A DNA stretch of 64,000 bases from Microbacterium paraoxydans (lineage in GTDB: Bacteria > Actinomycetota > Actinomycetes > Actinomycetales > Microbacteriaceae). The stretch is from assembly GCF_019056515.1 (NCBI RefSeq), contig NZ_CP064873.1:744001-808000 (forward strand), given 5' to 3'. This document shows, in pieces, positions 41,296 to 52,259 of the stretch. The first letter of the stretch is position 1. Every line of letters begins with the position of its first letter. The notes under the pieces are model-generated. The model made no database searches. It was not told the origin of the DNA and saw only the letters and a list, made by a program, of their open reading frames with translations. Position numbers and translations under genes: made by a program.

Positions 41296-42225
41296 GTGAC
41301 CACTGAGACTTCCCCCGGCGGCGCGGCCGTCGTCATCGGAGACGCCCTGATCGACGAGATCCGGGATGAGGCCGGCGTCCGCGAGTTCGTCGGCGGAGCC
41401 GCCCTGAACGTCGCGGTGGGGCTGCGCCGGCTCGGAATCCCCACGACGCTCATCGCGATGGTGGGGGAGGACGTCGCCGGCGCGCACATCCGCGAGTATC
41501 TGGCCGATCACGGCGTGCGGCTGATCGCGAGCGCGGCACCGCACGGGTCGTCGCGGGCCGTCGTGACCCGGACCGCGAACGGCGAGCCGAGCTACGTCTT
41601 CAACCGCGCGGCCCAGGAGCGGACCGTCCGGTACTCCGACGAGGCGAAGGCTGCCATCGCCGGCGCGGACATCGTCGCGGTGAGCTGCTTCCCCTTCGAT
41701 GTCCCGGCCGAGGTCGAGGCCCTCGCCGCCGCGGTGGAGGGCGCGCGGCTGGCGATCGACCCGAATCCCCGCACCGGGATGCTGTCCGACCGCGAGGAGT
41801 TCGTCCGCGGCTTCGAGCGGCTGGCCGCGCGGGCGGACCTGGTGAAGGTCGGCGCCGACGATGCCGACGTGCTCTATGACGGCGACCTCGACACCCTGCG
41901 CGCGCGGCTCCGGGGCCTCGGCGTCACGGCGGTGCTGGCGACGGCCGGAGCGGACGGCGCCGTGCTCGAATCGGACGCCGGGTCGGTCTCGGCCCCCATC
42001 TCGGCGCTGCCGGGTCGGGTGGTCGATACCGTGGGCGCGGGGGACGCGACGCTCGCCGCCGTCGCCGCCGGACTGGTGGACGGGGCCCCGAAGGCGGTCG
42101 AAGGATGGTCCGCCCTGCTCGAGCGCGCGATGGATGTGGCCGCCGCGACCTGCCGCGCCGAGGGCGGGCTGCTGCGCACACCGGAGTCGCTGGCCGCCGC
42201 CGACCGCGGCGTGCACGGGAGCTGA
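41296..42225 (+). CDS. PfkB family carbohydrate kinase
   Basis: 309 residues. Ribokinase fold: GDALIDE near the N terminus, glycine motif VGGAALNVAVGLRRLG, IDPNPRTGML in the centre and catalytic VVDTVGAGDATLAAVAAG near residue 245. The form resembles fructokinases, but the substrate is unclear; no sugar-transport gene is adjacent. GTG 41296 follows TAGGGT by 6 bases, so it is probably leaderless and monocistronic. Confidence 0.85.
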   Translation: MTTETSPGGAAVVIGDALIDEIRDEAGVREFVGGAALNVAVGLRRLGIPTTLIAMVGEDVAGAHIREYLADHGVRLIASAAPHGSSRAVVTRTANGEPSYVFNRAAQERTVRYSDEAKAAIAGADIVAVSCFPFDVPAEVEALAAAVEGARLAIDPNPRTGMLSDREEFVRGFERLAARADLVKVGADDADVLYDGDLDTLRARLRGLGVTAVLATAGADGAVLESDAGSVSAPISALPGRVVDTVGAGDATLAAVAAGLVDGAPKAVEGWSALLERAMDVAAATCRAEGGLLRTPESLAAADRGVHGS

Positions 42226-42257
42226 CGCCTCGATTTCTCGCGCCCGCATCCGGCAGG

Positions 42258-42263
42258 TATGAT
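42258..42263 (+). promoter_or_regulatory. Probable -10 box of tRNA-Tyr
   Basis: TATGAT at 42258-42263 lies about 49 bases before the mature tRNA 5' end. The -35 region (near 42235) is weak. Confidence 0.45.
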
Positions 42264-42311
42264 TGTTCTTCGTGCCCCCGGTTGGCTGTTCAAGTCGGAC
42301 GGGTGCGCTCT

Positions 42312-42396
42312 GGCGAGTTACCCAAGTGGCCAAAGGGATCTGACTGTAAATCAGCCGTCTTCGACTTCGGGGGTTCGAATCCCTCACTCGCCACCA
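42312..42396 (+). tRNA. tRNA-Tyr (anticodon GTA)
   Basis: Acceptor arms GGCGAGT (42312-42318) and ACTCGCC pair perfectly; the anticodon loop CTGTAAA gives GTA; a long variable arm, expected for bacterial tRNA-Tyr, precedes the T-loop GGGTTCGAATCCC. Discriminator A and an encoded CCA are present. A terminator hairpin follows at once. Confidence 0.96.
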
Positions 42397-42398
42397 CG

Positions 42399-42422
42399 GA
42401 AGCCCCCGCTCGCGGGGGCTTC
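42399..42422 (+). terminator. tRNA-Tyr terminator
   Basis: Stem GAAGCCCCCG / CGGGGGCTTC, loop CTCG, three bases after the encoded CCA. Confidence 0.75.
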
Positions 42423-42468
42423 TCCCGTTCCCGGCCTCACCTCCGCGCCGAGTTCCTAGACTGGAGCG

Positions 42469-42960
42469 ATGCGACCTCTCACCGAAGCCGACGTCCGGGC
42501 CTCGTTCGTGAACGCGGACGCCGACGAGCTGCGCGTCATAGAGATGCCGCACGACTTCCTCCTCGTGGACTGGGACTACCTCGACTTCTTCGCCTGGCGC
42601 GACCCGAGCGCCGGCAAGCGCGGCTACGTCCTCATCCCGCACGAGGGACGCGTGGTCGGCGTGGTGCTGCGGGCGTCGGAACCAGGGCGCGGGCGCTCGG
42701 GCATGTGCAACATCTGCCACACGATGCAGCCGGGCAACCAGGTGGCGCTGTTCGCGGCGCGACGCACGGGAGAGGCGGGGGAGCGCGGCGACTCGGTCGG
42801 CACCTACATCTGCGCCGATCTGTCCTGCCACGAGAACGTGCGCCTGGCGCATCCGCTCGCACCGAACGAGATCCGGGCGGCGGGACAGGTCGACTTCCGG
42901 CTCGATGGCACCCGGCGGCGGATGGAGCGGTTCGTGGCTCGCGTCTGGGAGGGCGCCTGA
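42469..42960 (+). CDS. FBP-domain (FusB/fusidic-acid-resistance-like) zinc-finger protein
   Basis: 163 residues. C-terminal treble-clef zinc finger with Cys80, Cys83, Cys115 and Cys120 (CNICH ... CADLSCHENVR), the FBP_C pattern found in EF-G-binding FusB-type proteins. Actinobacterial members are common and their role in translation is not settled. ATG 42469 follows TAGACT (42457-42462) by 6 bases, predicting a leaderless mRNA. Confidence 0.85.
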   Translation: MRPLTEADVRASFVNADADELRVIEMPHDFLLVDWDYLDFFAWRDPSAGKRGYVLIPHEGRVVGVVLRASEPGRGRSGMCNICHTMQPGNQVALFAARRTGEAGERGDSVGTYICADLSCHENVRLAHPLAPNEIRAAGQVDFRLDGTRRRMERFVARVWEGA

Positions 42961-43005
42961 GCGCGACTAACCTGGAGGCATCCGCCTGTGCTCGAAGGAG
43001 AAGCC

Positions 43006-43806
43006 ATGAGTGATGCCATCCTGTTCGCCGTCGACGAGGGGATGGCGCGGCTCACGCTCAACCGTCCGACCCGCCTCAACGCCTTCAACGCCGATCTGGC
43101 GTACGCCTGGCGGGATGCGACCGTCGAGGCGACGTCGCGCGACGACGTGCAGGCCATCCTCATCGACGCGGCGGGACCGGCGTTCTGCGCGGGCGGTGAC
43201 GTGATCGACATGGCGACGACCATGGGGTCGTCCGGGGCGGAGATCACCGCGCTGGCGGAGGTCATCAACACGGGGATCCGCGCGCTCACGGAGTCGAGCG
43301 TCCCCGTGGTCGCCGCGGCGCACGGGACGACGGCCGGTGGCGGACTCGGCATCCTGCTCGCCACGGACTACGCGGTGGTGGGCTCGCGGTCGCAGCTCGG
43401 GAGCCTGTACGCGAACATCGGCCTCACGCCCGACCTCTCCGTGTCGGCGCAGCTCGCGCGGGCCGTGGGTCAGCGCCGTGCCCTCCAGCTCGTGCTGCAG
43501 GACCGGCTGCTCACGGCCGCGGAGGCTCTCGACTGGGGTCTGGTGGCCGAGGTCGTGGAGGGCGAGGACGGCAGGACGGAGGCCGACCGGGTCCGTGCGC
43601 GGGCCGAGGAGGTCGCGCGGTTCTGGCTCGCCGGTGCCGCCGACGCGTACGGGCAGGCCAAGCGGCTGGTGCGGTCGCAGCCGGAGCGCACCTTCGCCGA
43701 GCAGCTGAGCGAGGAGGCCCGGTCCATCGGCGCCGCCCTGGAGACCCCGGACGCACAGGCGCGGGTCGCGGCCTTCGCGGCGGCCTCCGCGAAGAAGGCC
43801 GGCTGA
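43006..43806 (+). CDS. Enoyl-CoA hydratase/isomerase family protein
   Basis: 266 residues. Crotonase fold with oxyanion-hole segments FCAGGDVIDMAT and GTTAGGGLGILLATDY. The exact acyl-CoA reaction cannot be read; it may serve beta-oxidation. ATG 43006 has AAGGAG 5 bases upstream; an in-frame GTG at 42988 is less likely. TAACCT at 42968-42973 is a plausible -10. Confidence 0.88.
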   Translation: MSDAILFAVDEGMARLTLNRPTRLNAFNADLAYAWRDATVEATSRDDVQAILIDAAGPAFCAGGDVIDMATTMGSSGAEITALAEVINTGIRALTESSVPVVAAAHGTTAGGGLGILLATDYAVVGSRSQLGSLYANIGLTPDLSVSAQLARAVGQRRALQLVLQDRLLTAAEALDWGLVAEVVEGEDGRTEADRVRARAEEVARFWLAGAADAYGQAKRLVRSQPERTFAEQLSEEARSIGAALETPDAQARVAAFAAASAKKAG

Positions 43807-43922
43807 CCCTTCCTCCCCAGACCTCGGTCGGTCCCCGATCTCCTTCGCACTCGAGGGAAGCCGGAACAAGCGGGCCCGCGCGTGGCAGGATGAAGGCATC
43901 GCCGCTCGACGAGAGGATCCCC

Positions 43923-44906
43923 ATGTCCCATCCGGACACCGCCCGGCTGCAGCCGCAGGGTGACAAGAAGAACATGTCGCTGCTCATCAGGGGCTCGCTG
44001 TGGGTCGCGATCGGCGCCCTCATCGCCGCGGCTCTGGTCTGCGTCGTGTGGGTCCTGGTCGGTGATCAGAACGGCCTCATCGGTCGCGCCTTCCTCACGA
44101 TCCTCCTGCTCGCCGCCTTCGCCGGGATCGCCATCCTCGAGGCGGGCCTCGCGCCGAACCGGCCGGACTGGCTCCAGCTCGCGAGCATGGTCTCCTGGGT
44201 CATCGCGCTCCTCGTCGGCCTCGTGAAGATCTGGCTCCCGGAAGACGGGCTCTACTTCGGCGCGGAGCGCTTCTTCCAGCTGCTGCTCGTGATCGGGATC
44301 CTGCAGCTCGCACTGCTCCATGTGCGGCTCTTCACCCGTGCCGCGCAGCGCCATGTCACGACCTTCACGAAGGTGATCCACATCGTGACGATCGTCTTCC
44401 TCGGCGCCCTCGTCGCCCTGCTGGTCTTCTTCCTCGCGTTCCCCAACACCTTCGACTACACCGAGCTGTACTGGCGCATCGTCGTCGCCCTCACGATCCT
44501 CGTCGCCGTCGGCACCACGCTCATTCCGCTGCTCAACGCCCTGTTCGCGCCGAAGAAGGCTCCTGCCGCCCGGCCGGTCGCCTCCGCGCCGTCCTGGCCG
44601 ACCTACGCCGACGGGATCACGCCCCTCCCGGTCCTTCCGGACGGGAGCCCGGACTGGAATGCGTTCTACACGGGGTACCCCTCGACGGCTCCCCAGGCCC
44701 TGGGTCAGGCGCCCGCCGCGGGGTTCCCCGTGGCGACCCCGCCCCCTGGCGCCGACGGCTCCGGCCCTTCCGGACTTCGCGGCGCCTCCCGCTCCTGGCC
44801 CTGTGCCTCCCGCGCCCGACCTGCCGGCGCCGCCGCAGCCGGCGTCGCCCTCGTCGGCACCTGCGCAGCCGGCGCCGCCGCAGCCCGCTCCGCCCACCCA
44901 GGGTGA
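43923..44906 (+). CDS. Multi-pass membrane protein of unknown function, apparent frameshift in C-terminal tail
   Basis: As written the frame gives 327 residues: a short basic N terminus, about six hydrophobic segments up to residue ~215, then a linker. The last ~55 residues in this frame (after FPVATPPPG) look unnatural, while the +1 frame from about 44740 to 44958 encodes a Pro/Ala-rich tail (PAPPQPASP, PPPPPAPSHPAL). That frame's stop overlaps the GTG of the next gene (GTGA at 44955-44958), which argues that it is the real C terminus and that one extra base lies near the CCCCC run at 44742-44746. AGAGG precedes ATG 43923. No known domain. Confidence 0.7.
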   Translation: MSHPDTARLQPQGDKKNMSLLIRGSLWVAIGALIAAALVCVVWVLVGDQNGLIGRAFLTILLLAAFAGIAILEAGLAPNRPDWLQLASMVSWVIALLVGLVKIWLPEDGLYFGAERFFQLLLVIGILQLALLHVRLFTRAAQRHVTTFTKVIHIVTIVFLGALVALLVFFLAFPNTFDYTELYWRIVVALTILVAVGTTLIPLLNALFAPKKAPAARPVASAPSWPTYADGITPLPVLPDGSPDWNAFYTGYPSTAPQALGQAPAAGFPVATPPPGADGSGPSGLRGASRSWPCASRARPAGAAAAGVALVGTCAAGAAAARSAHPG

Positions 44907-44954
44907 GCCCCCGGCCTTCCCGCCGCCGCCGCCCGCACCCTCGCACCCGGCGCT

Positions 44955-45752
44955 GTGATCGACGCTCTCGAGCTCAGCGCGCTGGCGACGGAGATCGCCG
45001 AGGAGGCGGGTGCGCTCGCCCGTACCCGACGCCGGGAGGGCGTCCGGCTCGCGGCGACCAAGTCGACGCTCGCCGACATCGTGACCGAGGCGGACCGCGA
45101 GGTGGAGGCGCTCATCCGCGAGCGACTGCGCGCGGCGCGGCCGGCGGACGGTTTCCTCGGCGAGGAGTCGGGGGCGGCCACCGGCGACAGCGGCATCACG
45201 TGGGTGGTCGACCCCATCGACGGCACGGTGAACTACGCCTACGGCATCCCCGCGTACAACGTGAGCATCGCGGCCGTCAGCGGCCCTCCGGAGCCCGACG
45301 CATGGGAGGCGCTGGCCGCCGCCGTGCACGCGCCCGCCATCGGCGAGACCTTCGCGGCCGCTCGCGGGCACGGTGCCTGGTCGGACGGCGTCCGGCTCGC
45401 GGTGACCGCGGTGACCGACGCCGGGGCACTCCTGGCGACCGGGTTCGGCTACGACCCGGCGACGCACGACGGCGACCTCGCGACGGTCCGCCGGGTGATG
45501 CCCATCGCCCGGGATCTCCGCCGTATGGGTTCGGCGGCCCTGGACCTGGCCTACGTGGCGGCGGGCCGACTGGACGGATACTTCGAGCGCGGCCTCAAAC
45601 CGTGGGATCACGCGGCGGGTGCCCTGCTCGTCCAGGAAGCGGGTGGGCGCGTGAGCCGGATCGACCGGGAATCGCCGCGGCCCTTCCTGATCGCGGGTGG
45701 CGTGACCGTGCACGACCGACTCCGGGATATCCTCGATGAGGAAAAACCCTGA
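44955..45752 (+). CDS. Inositol monophosphatase family protein (SuhB-like)
   Basis: 265 residues. IMPase motif VDPIDGTVNYAYGIP with metal ligands Asp86 and Asp89, upstream Glu70/Glu71 (GEESG), and C-terminal LKPWDHAAGALLVQEAGG. It removes phosphate from inositol monophosphate or related sugar phosphates; in Actinobacteria this may feed inositol lipids or mycothiol. GTG start overlaps the stop of the shifted upstream frame, suggesting coupling to the membrane protein. Confidence 0.9.
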   Translation: MIDALELSALATEIAEEAGALARTRRREGVRLAATKSTLADIVTEADREVEALIRERLRAARPADGFLGEESGAATGDSGITWVVDPIDGTVNYAYGIPAYNVSIAAVSGPPEPDAWEALAAAVHAPAIGETFAAARGHGAWSDGVRLAVTAVTDAGALLATGFGYDPATHDGDLATVRRVMPIARDLRRMGSAALDLAYVAAGRLDGYFERGLKPWDHAAGALLVQEAGGRVSRIDRESPRPFLIAGGVTVHDRLRDILDEEKP

Positions 45753-45826
45753 CCGATCCATGGCTTTCACAGGAGGATCGGGGTAGTGTTTACCCGATCG
45801 TTACTTTCACCACCCGAAGGTGAGAG

Positions 45827-47140
45827 TTGTCATTGCGCCCCCGAGCATCACGAACGACCGAGAGATTAGCTTTGCCCTTCGAGAACCCCCAGGCTGCCGC
45901 TGCGCCCACGCGCCGGTCCAGCCGCCCTCGCACTGCGGCCTCCGAGGCCTCGGCGAGCGGGTCGACGGCACCCCTCGCTGACGCGGAGACCGTGATCGCC
46001 CTCGCTGCTGTCATCCCCCTGTCCCGTCGCGCCGCGCGTCAGCGCCAGGCCGAGGTGCCCCCGGTGCCGGTCGCACCCGAGGAGCCCTTCATCGCCGCGG
46101 CTGCACCCGCCATCGCCGATGTCCCCGCGGTGCCCGTCGTCGCCGAGATCGTCGAGAAGTCCGAAGACACGGTCCCGGTCGAGGACATCGCCCCGGCATC
46201 CGAGCCCTTCGTCGCCGAGGCTGACGCCGAGGGCGACGCCTTCGAGCGCGCCTCCCGCGCCTTCCGTGAGACCGGCTCCATCCCGACGCCGTCGGCGTCC
46301 CGCCGTTCGGCTTTCGTCGCGAACGCCGCATCGCAGACCGCGCCGAACATCGGCACCGCCGGCCTCGCGGCCGTCGGTCCTCGCCGCACCCGCCGCATCC
46401 GCAAGACCCTCGCCGCCGGTGCCACCGTCGGCGCGATGGGGCTCGCCGGACTCCTGGCCGTGTCCATGACCCTGCCCGCGGAGGCCGTCGCGGCCGCCCA
46501 GGGCGGATCGCTCGCCTCGACGTCCCTCGTCACGGCGGCTGCCGCCGATGCGGCAGGCTCGGCGGACGACGAGATCCAGGCCTTCGTCGCGCCGTCGGGC
46601 GTGCAGAACGAGCCGCTCTCGCGCGCCGACAACTTCAGCACGGTCTCGCTCGTCGAGGTCGCGGCCGAGCAGGGCATCAACTACTCCGGCGAGATCTTCA
46701 CGAACGACCCGGACGCCGCCATCCAGTGGCCGTTCCTCGTCGGAGTGGGCATGAGCTACGGCTACGGCATGCGCAGCGGCCGCCTCCACGAGGGCATCGA
46801 CTTCGTGCCGGGCAACGGTGCGCCCATCCAGGCGATCGCCGACGGCACCGTCCGCATCGCGACCGAGCAGGGCGCCGCCTACGGTGTCACGGTCTACATC
46901 GACCACGTCATCGACGGCTCGGTCATCACGAGCCACTACTCGCACATGCAGTACGGCTCGCTGCAGGTGAAGGCGGGCGACAAGGTCAAGGTCGGCGACA
47001 TCGTCGGCAAGACCGGTAACACCGGCCGCTCCTACGGGGCGCACCTGCACTTCGAGCTCATCGTGAACGGGACGACCATCGACCCGATGCCGTGGCTCAA
47101 GAAGAACGCCGGACGCACGTCGCTCACCTCGGAGGAGTGA
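45827..47140 (+). CDS. M23 family peptidase, membrane-anchored
   Basis: 437 residues. Long charged, disordered cytoplasmic N terminus, one membrane segment at about residues 195-220, a linker, then a C-terminal peptidase M23 domain with zinc/catalytic set His321-x3-Asp325 (RLHEGIDF) and His406-x-His408 (GAHLHFE). These enzymes cut peptide bridges in peptidoglycan outside the membrane. Start chosen as TTG 45827, with AAGGTGAG just upstream; TTG 45872 is also possible. The upstream gap carries GGGTA-N5-TACCC and an AT-rich patch, probably its promoter. Confidence 0.87.
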   Translation: MSLRPRASRTTERLALPFENPQAAAAPTRRSSRPRTAASEASASGSTAPLADAETVIALAAVIPLSRRAARQRQAEVPPVPVAPEEPFIAAAAPAIADVPAVPVVAEIVEKSEDTVPVEDIAPASEPFVAEADAEGDAFERASRAFRETGSIPTPSASRRSAFVANAASQTAPNIGTAGLAAVGPRRTRRIRKTLAAGATVGAMGLAGLLAVSMTLPAEAVAAAQGGSLASTSLVTAAAADAAGSADDEIQAFVAPSGVQNEPLSRADNFSTVSLVEVAAEQGINYSGEIFTNDPDAAIQWPFLVGVGMSYGYGMRSGRLHEGIDFVPGNGAPIQAIADGTVRIATEQGAAYGVTVYIDHVIDGSVITSHYSHMQYGSLQVKAGDKVKVGDIVGKTGNTGRSYGAHLHFELIVNGTTIDPMPWLKKNAGRTSLTSEE

Positions 47141-47208
47141 CCGTCTCGATTTCATGAGGACGCCACAGTGATGGTATTCTCGTGTGGTTGCCCCGCGAGG
47201 GGCAGCAC

Positions 47209-47280
47209 GCCCCGATAGCTCAGTGGCAGAGCACTTCCATGGTAAGGAAGGGGTCGTCAGTTCAATCCTGACTCGGGGCT
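47209..47280 (+). tRNA. tRNA-Thr (anticodon GGT)
   Basis: Acceptor GCCCCGA (47209-47215) pairs with TCGGGGC (47273-47279); D-loop AGCTCAGTGGCAGAGC; anticodon stem CTTCC/GGAAG with loop ATGGTAA; T-loop GTTCAATC. Discriminator T, CCA not encoded. Upstream TATTCT at 47175-47180 is a likely -10, followed by a small TGCCCC/GGGGCA hairpin. Confidence 0.95.
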
Positions 47281-47312
47281 CGGAGTTCGCATCTGCGATG
47301 CGGATGCCGTGC

Positions 47313-47386
47313 GGCAGGGTAGCTCAGTTGGTGAGAGCGCACGACTCATAATCGTGAGGTCGCGGGTTCAAGCCCCGCTCCTGCTA
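47313..47386 (+). tRNA. tRNA-Met (anticodon CAT)
   Basis: Starts GGCAGGG and ends TCCTGCT plus discriminator A, allowing G-U pairs at both ends of the acceptor stem. The anticodon loop CTCATAA gives CAT; T-loop GGGTTCAAGCCCC. The sequence looks like an elongator rather than initiator tRNA. It lies 32 bases after tRNA-Thr and probably on the same transcript. CCA is not encoded. Confidence 0.94.
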
Positions 47387-47393
47387 CAGAATG

Positions 47394-47421
47394 AAACCCC
47401 CGGAACCTCCCGGGGGTTTTG
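47394..47421 (+). terminator. tRNA-Thr/Met terminator
   Basis: Stem AAACCCCCGG (47394-47403) / CCGGGGGTTT (47410-47419) followed by TTG. This is the best classical rho-independent shape in the window. Confidence 0.8.
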
Positions 47422-47541
47422 TCGTCTCCGGCCTCCGTGCCGGGATACCGTCCTCACCCGCGCGGAGCGTCTTAGAGTGTGTGACGCGTCGGCCACCCAG
47501 CCGGCCACCGAGATGGCGGGCATCGAGGGACGAGGTCTGCC

Positions 47542-48021
47542 GTGTCTGCGCCCGATCGCCGTGCGAGCATCGTGTTCCGGGACGCCCGGCGCGCCCTGGA
47601 GGAAGCTGTCGCCGACGGGCGCGGTCATTGCCTCGGGCTGGAGACGCTCGCGCCGCAGGAGTCGTGGGACGTGCTGGTCGCCGAAGGGTACGGGCGCGCG
47701 TTGCTGACCGGCGCCCTCGCCGGGGCCCTCGCCGGGCTGCGGCGGCACGGCGTGACCGTCGCCGACGTGCTGAGCTGTCCTGCGGTCCCTCTCGGGGTCG
47801 AGCTCCGGCCGAGAAGCCTCCGGCTCGTCAGGGGATGGCTCGCGGACGGCGTGGCCGAGATGGACGATGCCGTCGTGTCGCGGACGATGGTGGCCGGTGT
47901 CGCCGACGACCTCATCGGTGCCTCCGATGCGGCCCTGGCCGTCGGCGACGCGCACCGGGTGGCCGTGCTGGTGTTCGCGATCGCGGCGGTCGGCACCCAC
48001 GCCGTCTGGCGTGCGGGGTGA
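47542..48021 (+). CDS. Hypothetical protein
   Basis: 159 residues, Ala/Val/Leu-rich and mostly soluble. I recognise no family. It shows alternating hydrophobic patterns (GRALLTGALAGALAGLRRHG, HRVAVLVFAIAAVGTHAVW) that could be buried helices. GTG 47542 has only a weak GAGG upstream; TAGAGT at 47473-47478 may be its -10, leaving a leader of about 60 bases. Codon usage matches neighbouring genes, which supports it being real. Confidence 0.6.
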   Translation: MSAPDRRASIVFRDARRALEEAVADGRGHCLGLETLAPQESWDVLVAEGYGRALLTGALAGALAGLRRHGVTVADVLSCPAVPLGVELRPRSLRLVRGWLADGVAEMDDAVVSRTMVAGVADDLIGASDAALAVGDAHRVAVLVFAIAAVGTHAVWRAG

Positions 48022-48030
48022 CGCGCGCTG

Positions 48031-48855
48031 TCAGCGCTGAGGGGCGAAGGCGTCGGGTGCGGAGGTGCGGACGCGACCGCGGATGAAGATCATCAGCACG
48101 AGACCCACGACGACCACCACGATGTTCCCCAGAGCCGCGAACGCCGTCAGCCCACCCTCGGCGGGGTGCAGCGTCTGCAGGAAGATGCTCGGGTCGGTGC
48201 TTGCGTGCAGGAGGATCGGGGCGACGATGGTCCGGGTGACGCGGAGCGCGAGGTACATGCAGATGCCGAACGCGAACGTGTACACGAGCTGGAAGAGCGT
48301 CGCGAGGAGGTTCTGCCCGGTCAGAAGGTTGCCGGCGTGAAGAGCGGCGAAGATCGCCGCAGAGATCACCGCGACGACGAGCTCGCGCGCCCCCGCGTCC
48401 CGCATCATCTTCACGACGAGGCCGCGGGTGAGGACCTCTTCCGCGAAGCCGATGGCGAGTCCCGCGAGCAGCCAGGTCGCGACAACATCCAACCCGACGC
48501 TGCCATAGTCGATCGTGAGGAAGCGGAGGACGTTGAACAGCAGGACCGCGACGATCGCGATCCACATCCATCCCGCTCCCCGGATCGGCTGGCGCCCGAA
48601 CACGGGGCGCCGCCACCCGACCGAGGCGATGAACCCGATGAGCAGGAGACCCCCGACGAGGATCGGAAGGACGTCGTAGACGAGGACGCCGGCTGCGCTG
48701 GCCGGGTCGTCGACCTGCGCGGCCAGCGGGAGGAAGGCGAGCGAGAACAGCTGATAGTGGCCGTAGTACACCGCCGCGAGCAGGAGGGCGCGCCACCAGC
48801 CTCCGCGATCCCAGAAGCGCCGCCAGGCGGAACGGTGCGGTGCGGCGTCGATCAC
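48031..48855 (-). CDS. CPBP family intramembrane metalloprotease
   Basis: 274 residues, about seven hydrophobic segments. CAAX-protease/bacteriocin-processing (CPBP) motifs: EEVLTRG (Glu139, Glu140, Arg144), FAALH (His173) and a later LLHASTD. These form the membrane-embedded metal site. Bacterial members are often linked to bacteriocin immunity or protein maturation; no bacteriocin gene is visible here. GTG 48855 has GAGGAG 6 bases upstream; a longer in-frame start at 48945 lacks a ribosome site. Confidence 0.88.
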   Translation of the reverse strand: MIDAAPHRSAWRRFWDRGGWWRALLLAAVYYGHYQLFSLAFLPLAAQVDDPASAAGVLVYDVLPILVGGLLLIGFIASVGWRRPVFGRQPIRGAGWMWIAIVAVLLFNVLRFLTIDYGSVGLDVVATWLLAGLAIGFAEEVLTRGLVVKMMRDAGARELVVAVISAAIFAALHAGNLLTGQNLLATLFQLVYTFAFGICMYLALRVTRTIVAPILLHASTDPSIFLQTLHPAEGGLTAFAALGNIVVVVVGLVLMIFIRGRVRTSAPDAFAPQR

Positions 48856-49011
48856 GGGTGCTCCTCGAAGGGGGATGGCGGGCACCTCCAGTGTGACGGC
48901 TCCGCCCGCGCGGCGCGGGCGCCGGGCGGCGACACGCCGTGTCAACCCCCTCGGCCCCGGCAGCCCGCCCGCCCAGACTGGCCGTCCGGATCCCCAACGT
49001 CAGGAGGCGCC

Positions 49012-49173
49012 ATGTCCGACACGTCGAACAGCCAGGACAACCAGGAGGAGATCGAAGCCATCGGCGTCGACCCCGACTTCGTCACCACTGATCACGACCC
49101 CGAGCCCGATGAGCTCCCGGCGACGGGCGGCGGGGAGGACGACGACGACGTCGACGTCGCCGACCTCCCCTAG
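49012..49173 (+). CDS. Small acidic protein
   Basis: 53 residues, about one third Asp/Glu, with the tail GGGEDDDDVDVADLP. Strong AGGAGG 6 bases before the ATG and a CAGACT -10-like box about 33 bases upstream support translation. Function unknown; probably unstructured. A hairpin at 49195-49222 would end its transcript within the 3' end of the convergent MFS gene. Confidence 0.65.
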   Translation: MSDTSNSQDNQEEIEAIGVDPDFVTTDHDPEPDELPATGGGEDDDDVDVADLP

Positions 49174-49179
49174 TGCGGG

Positions 49180-51567
<2,388 letters not shown>

Positions 51568-51633
51568 TTAGTGGTGTCGTGAGAACACGGCCCGCGCGGG
51601 AACCGCGTGGTCACACGGATGAAGGAGCTCGAG

Positions 51634-52071
51634 ATGGCGAACGTGACTGGGGGCACCCAGCCCAAGGCTCAGGTCGTTCCGGCGTCGCAGGGGGCGGCGG
51701 GGAAGACCACGATCGAGGATGCGGTGGTCGCGAAGATCGCCGGCATCGCGGCACGAGAGGTGGACGGGGTCTACGCGCTCGGCGGCGGCGCCGCACGCAT
51801 GATGGGCGCCATCCGCGACGCCCTCAACACGACCGACCTCGCGCAGGGGATCAGCGTCGAGGTGGGCGAGACGCAGGTGGCCGTCGACGTGACGATCGTG
51901 GCGGAGTACCCGGTGTCCCTGCAGAAGGTGGCCGACCAGGTGCGGGCCGCGATCCACCGGGCCATGGTGGAGCTGGTGGGCATGGAGGTCGCCGAGGTGA
52001 ACGTGACCGTCAACGACGTGCACATCCCCTCCGAGGACGACGACGAGGCTCCGGAGGCGCGAGTCCAGTGA
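51634..52071 (+). CDS. Asp23/Gls24 family envelope stress response protein
   Basis: 145 residues. Asp23 core: TTIEDAVVAKIAGIAAREVDGVYAL, then ISVEVGETQVAVDVTIVAEYPVSLQKVADQVRAAIHRAMVELVGMEV and VNVTVNDVHIP. Asp23 proteins assemble at the membrane through a small anchor and are induced by envelope or alkaline stress. ATG 51634 has AAGGAG 6 bases upstream. First of five genes overlapping by four bases each. Confidence 0.92.
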   Translation: MANVTGGTQPKAQVVPASQGAAGKTTIEDAVVAKIAGIAAREVDGVYALGGGAARMMGAIRDALNTTDLAQGISVEVGETQVAVDVTIVAEYPVSLQKVADQVRAAIHRAMVELVGMEVAEVNVTVNDVHIPSEDDDEAPEARVQ

Positions 52072-52259
52072 ACGCCTCGGTGATCGGCGGAGCTGCGGCG
52101 ACGGTGCTCGCGCTGACCTGGATCGTCTGGGGGTTCTGGGCGTTCCTGCTCGTCACCCTCGCGATGCTCGTCGGTGCGGTCGTCGGCCGCATCGTCGACG
52201 GTCGCCTGGACGTGCGGGCGCTCGCCGACGTGGTGCGCGGGCGGCGATCGTCCTCATGA
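52068..52259 (+). CDS. DUF2273-like small membrane protein
   Basis: 63 residues. One hydrophobic hairpin (VLALTWIVWGFWAFLLVTLAMLVGAVVG), then IVDGRLDVRALADVVRGRR. DUF2273-type proteins sit next to Asp23 and are thought to help anchor it. GTG overlaps the upstream stop; the frame is too short for many gene callers. Confidence 0.8.
   Translation: MNASVIGGAAATVLALTWIVWGFWAFLLVTLAMLVGAVVGRIVDGRLDVRALADVVRGRRSSS

Noticed and set aside
51598..51604. GGGAACC before the Asp23 operon, and a similar one at 54135, as ECF -35 elements
   Set aside because: No matching -10 element lies at 16-18 bp, and at 54135 the -10 would fall on the start codon.
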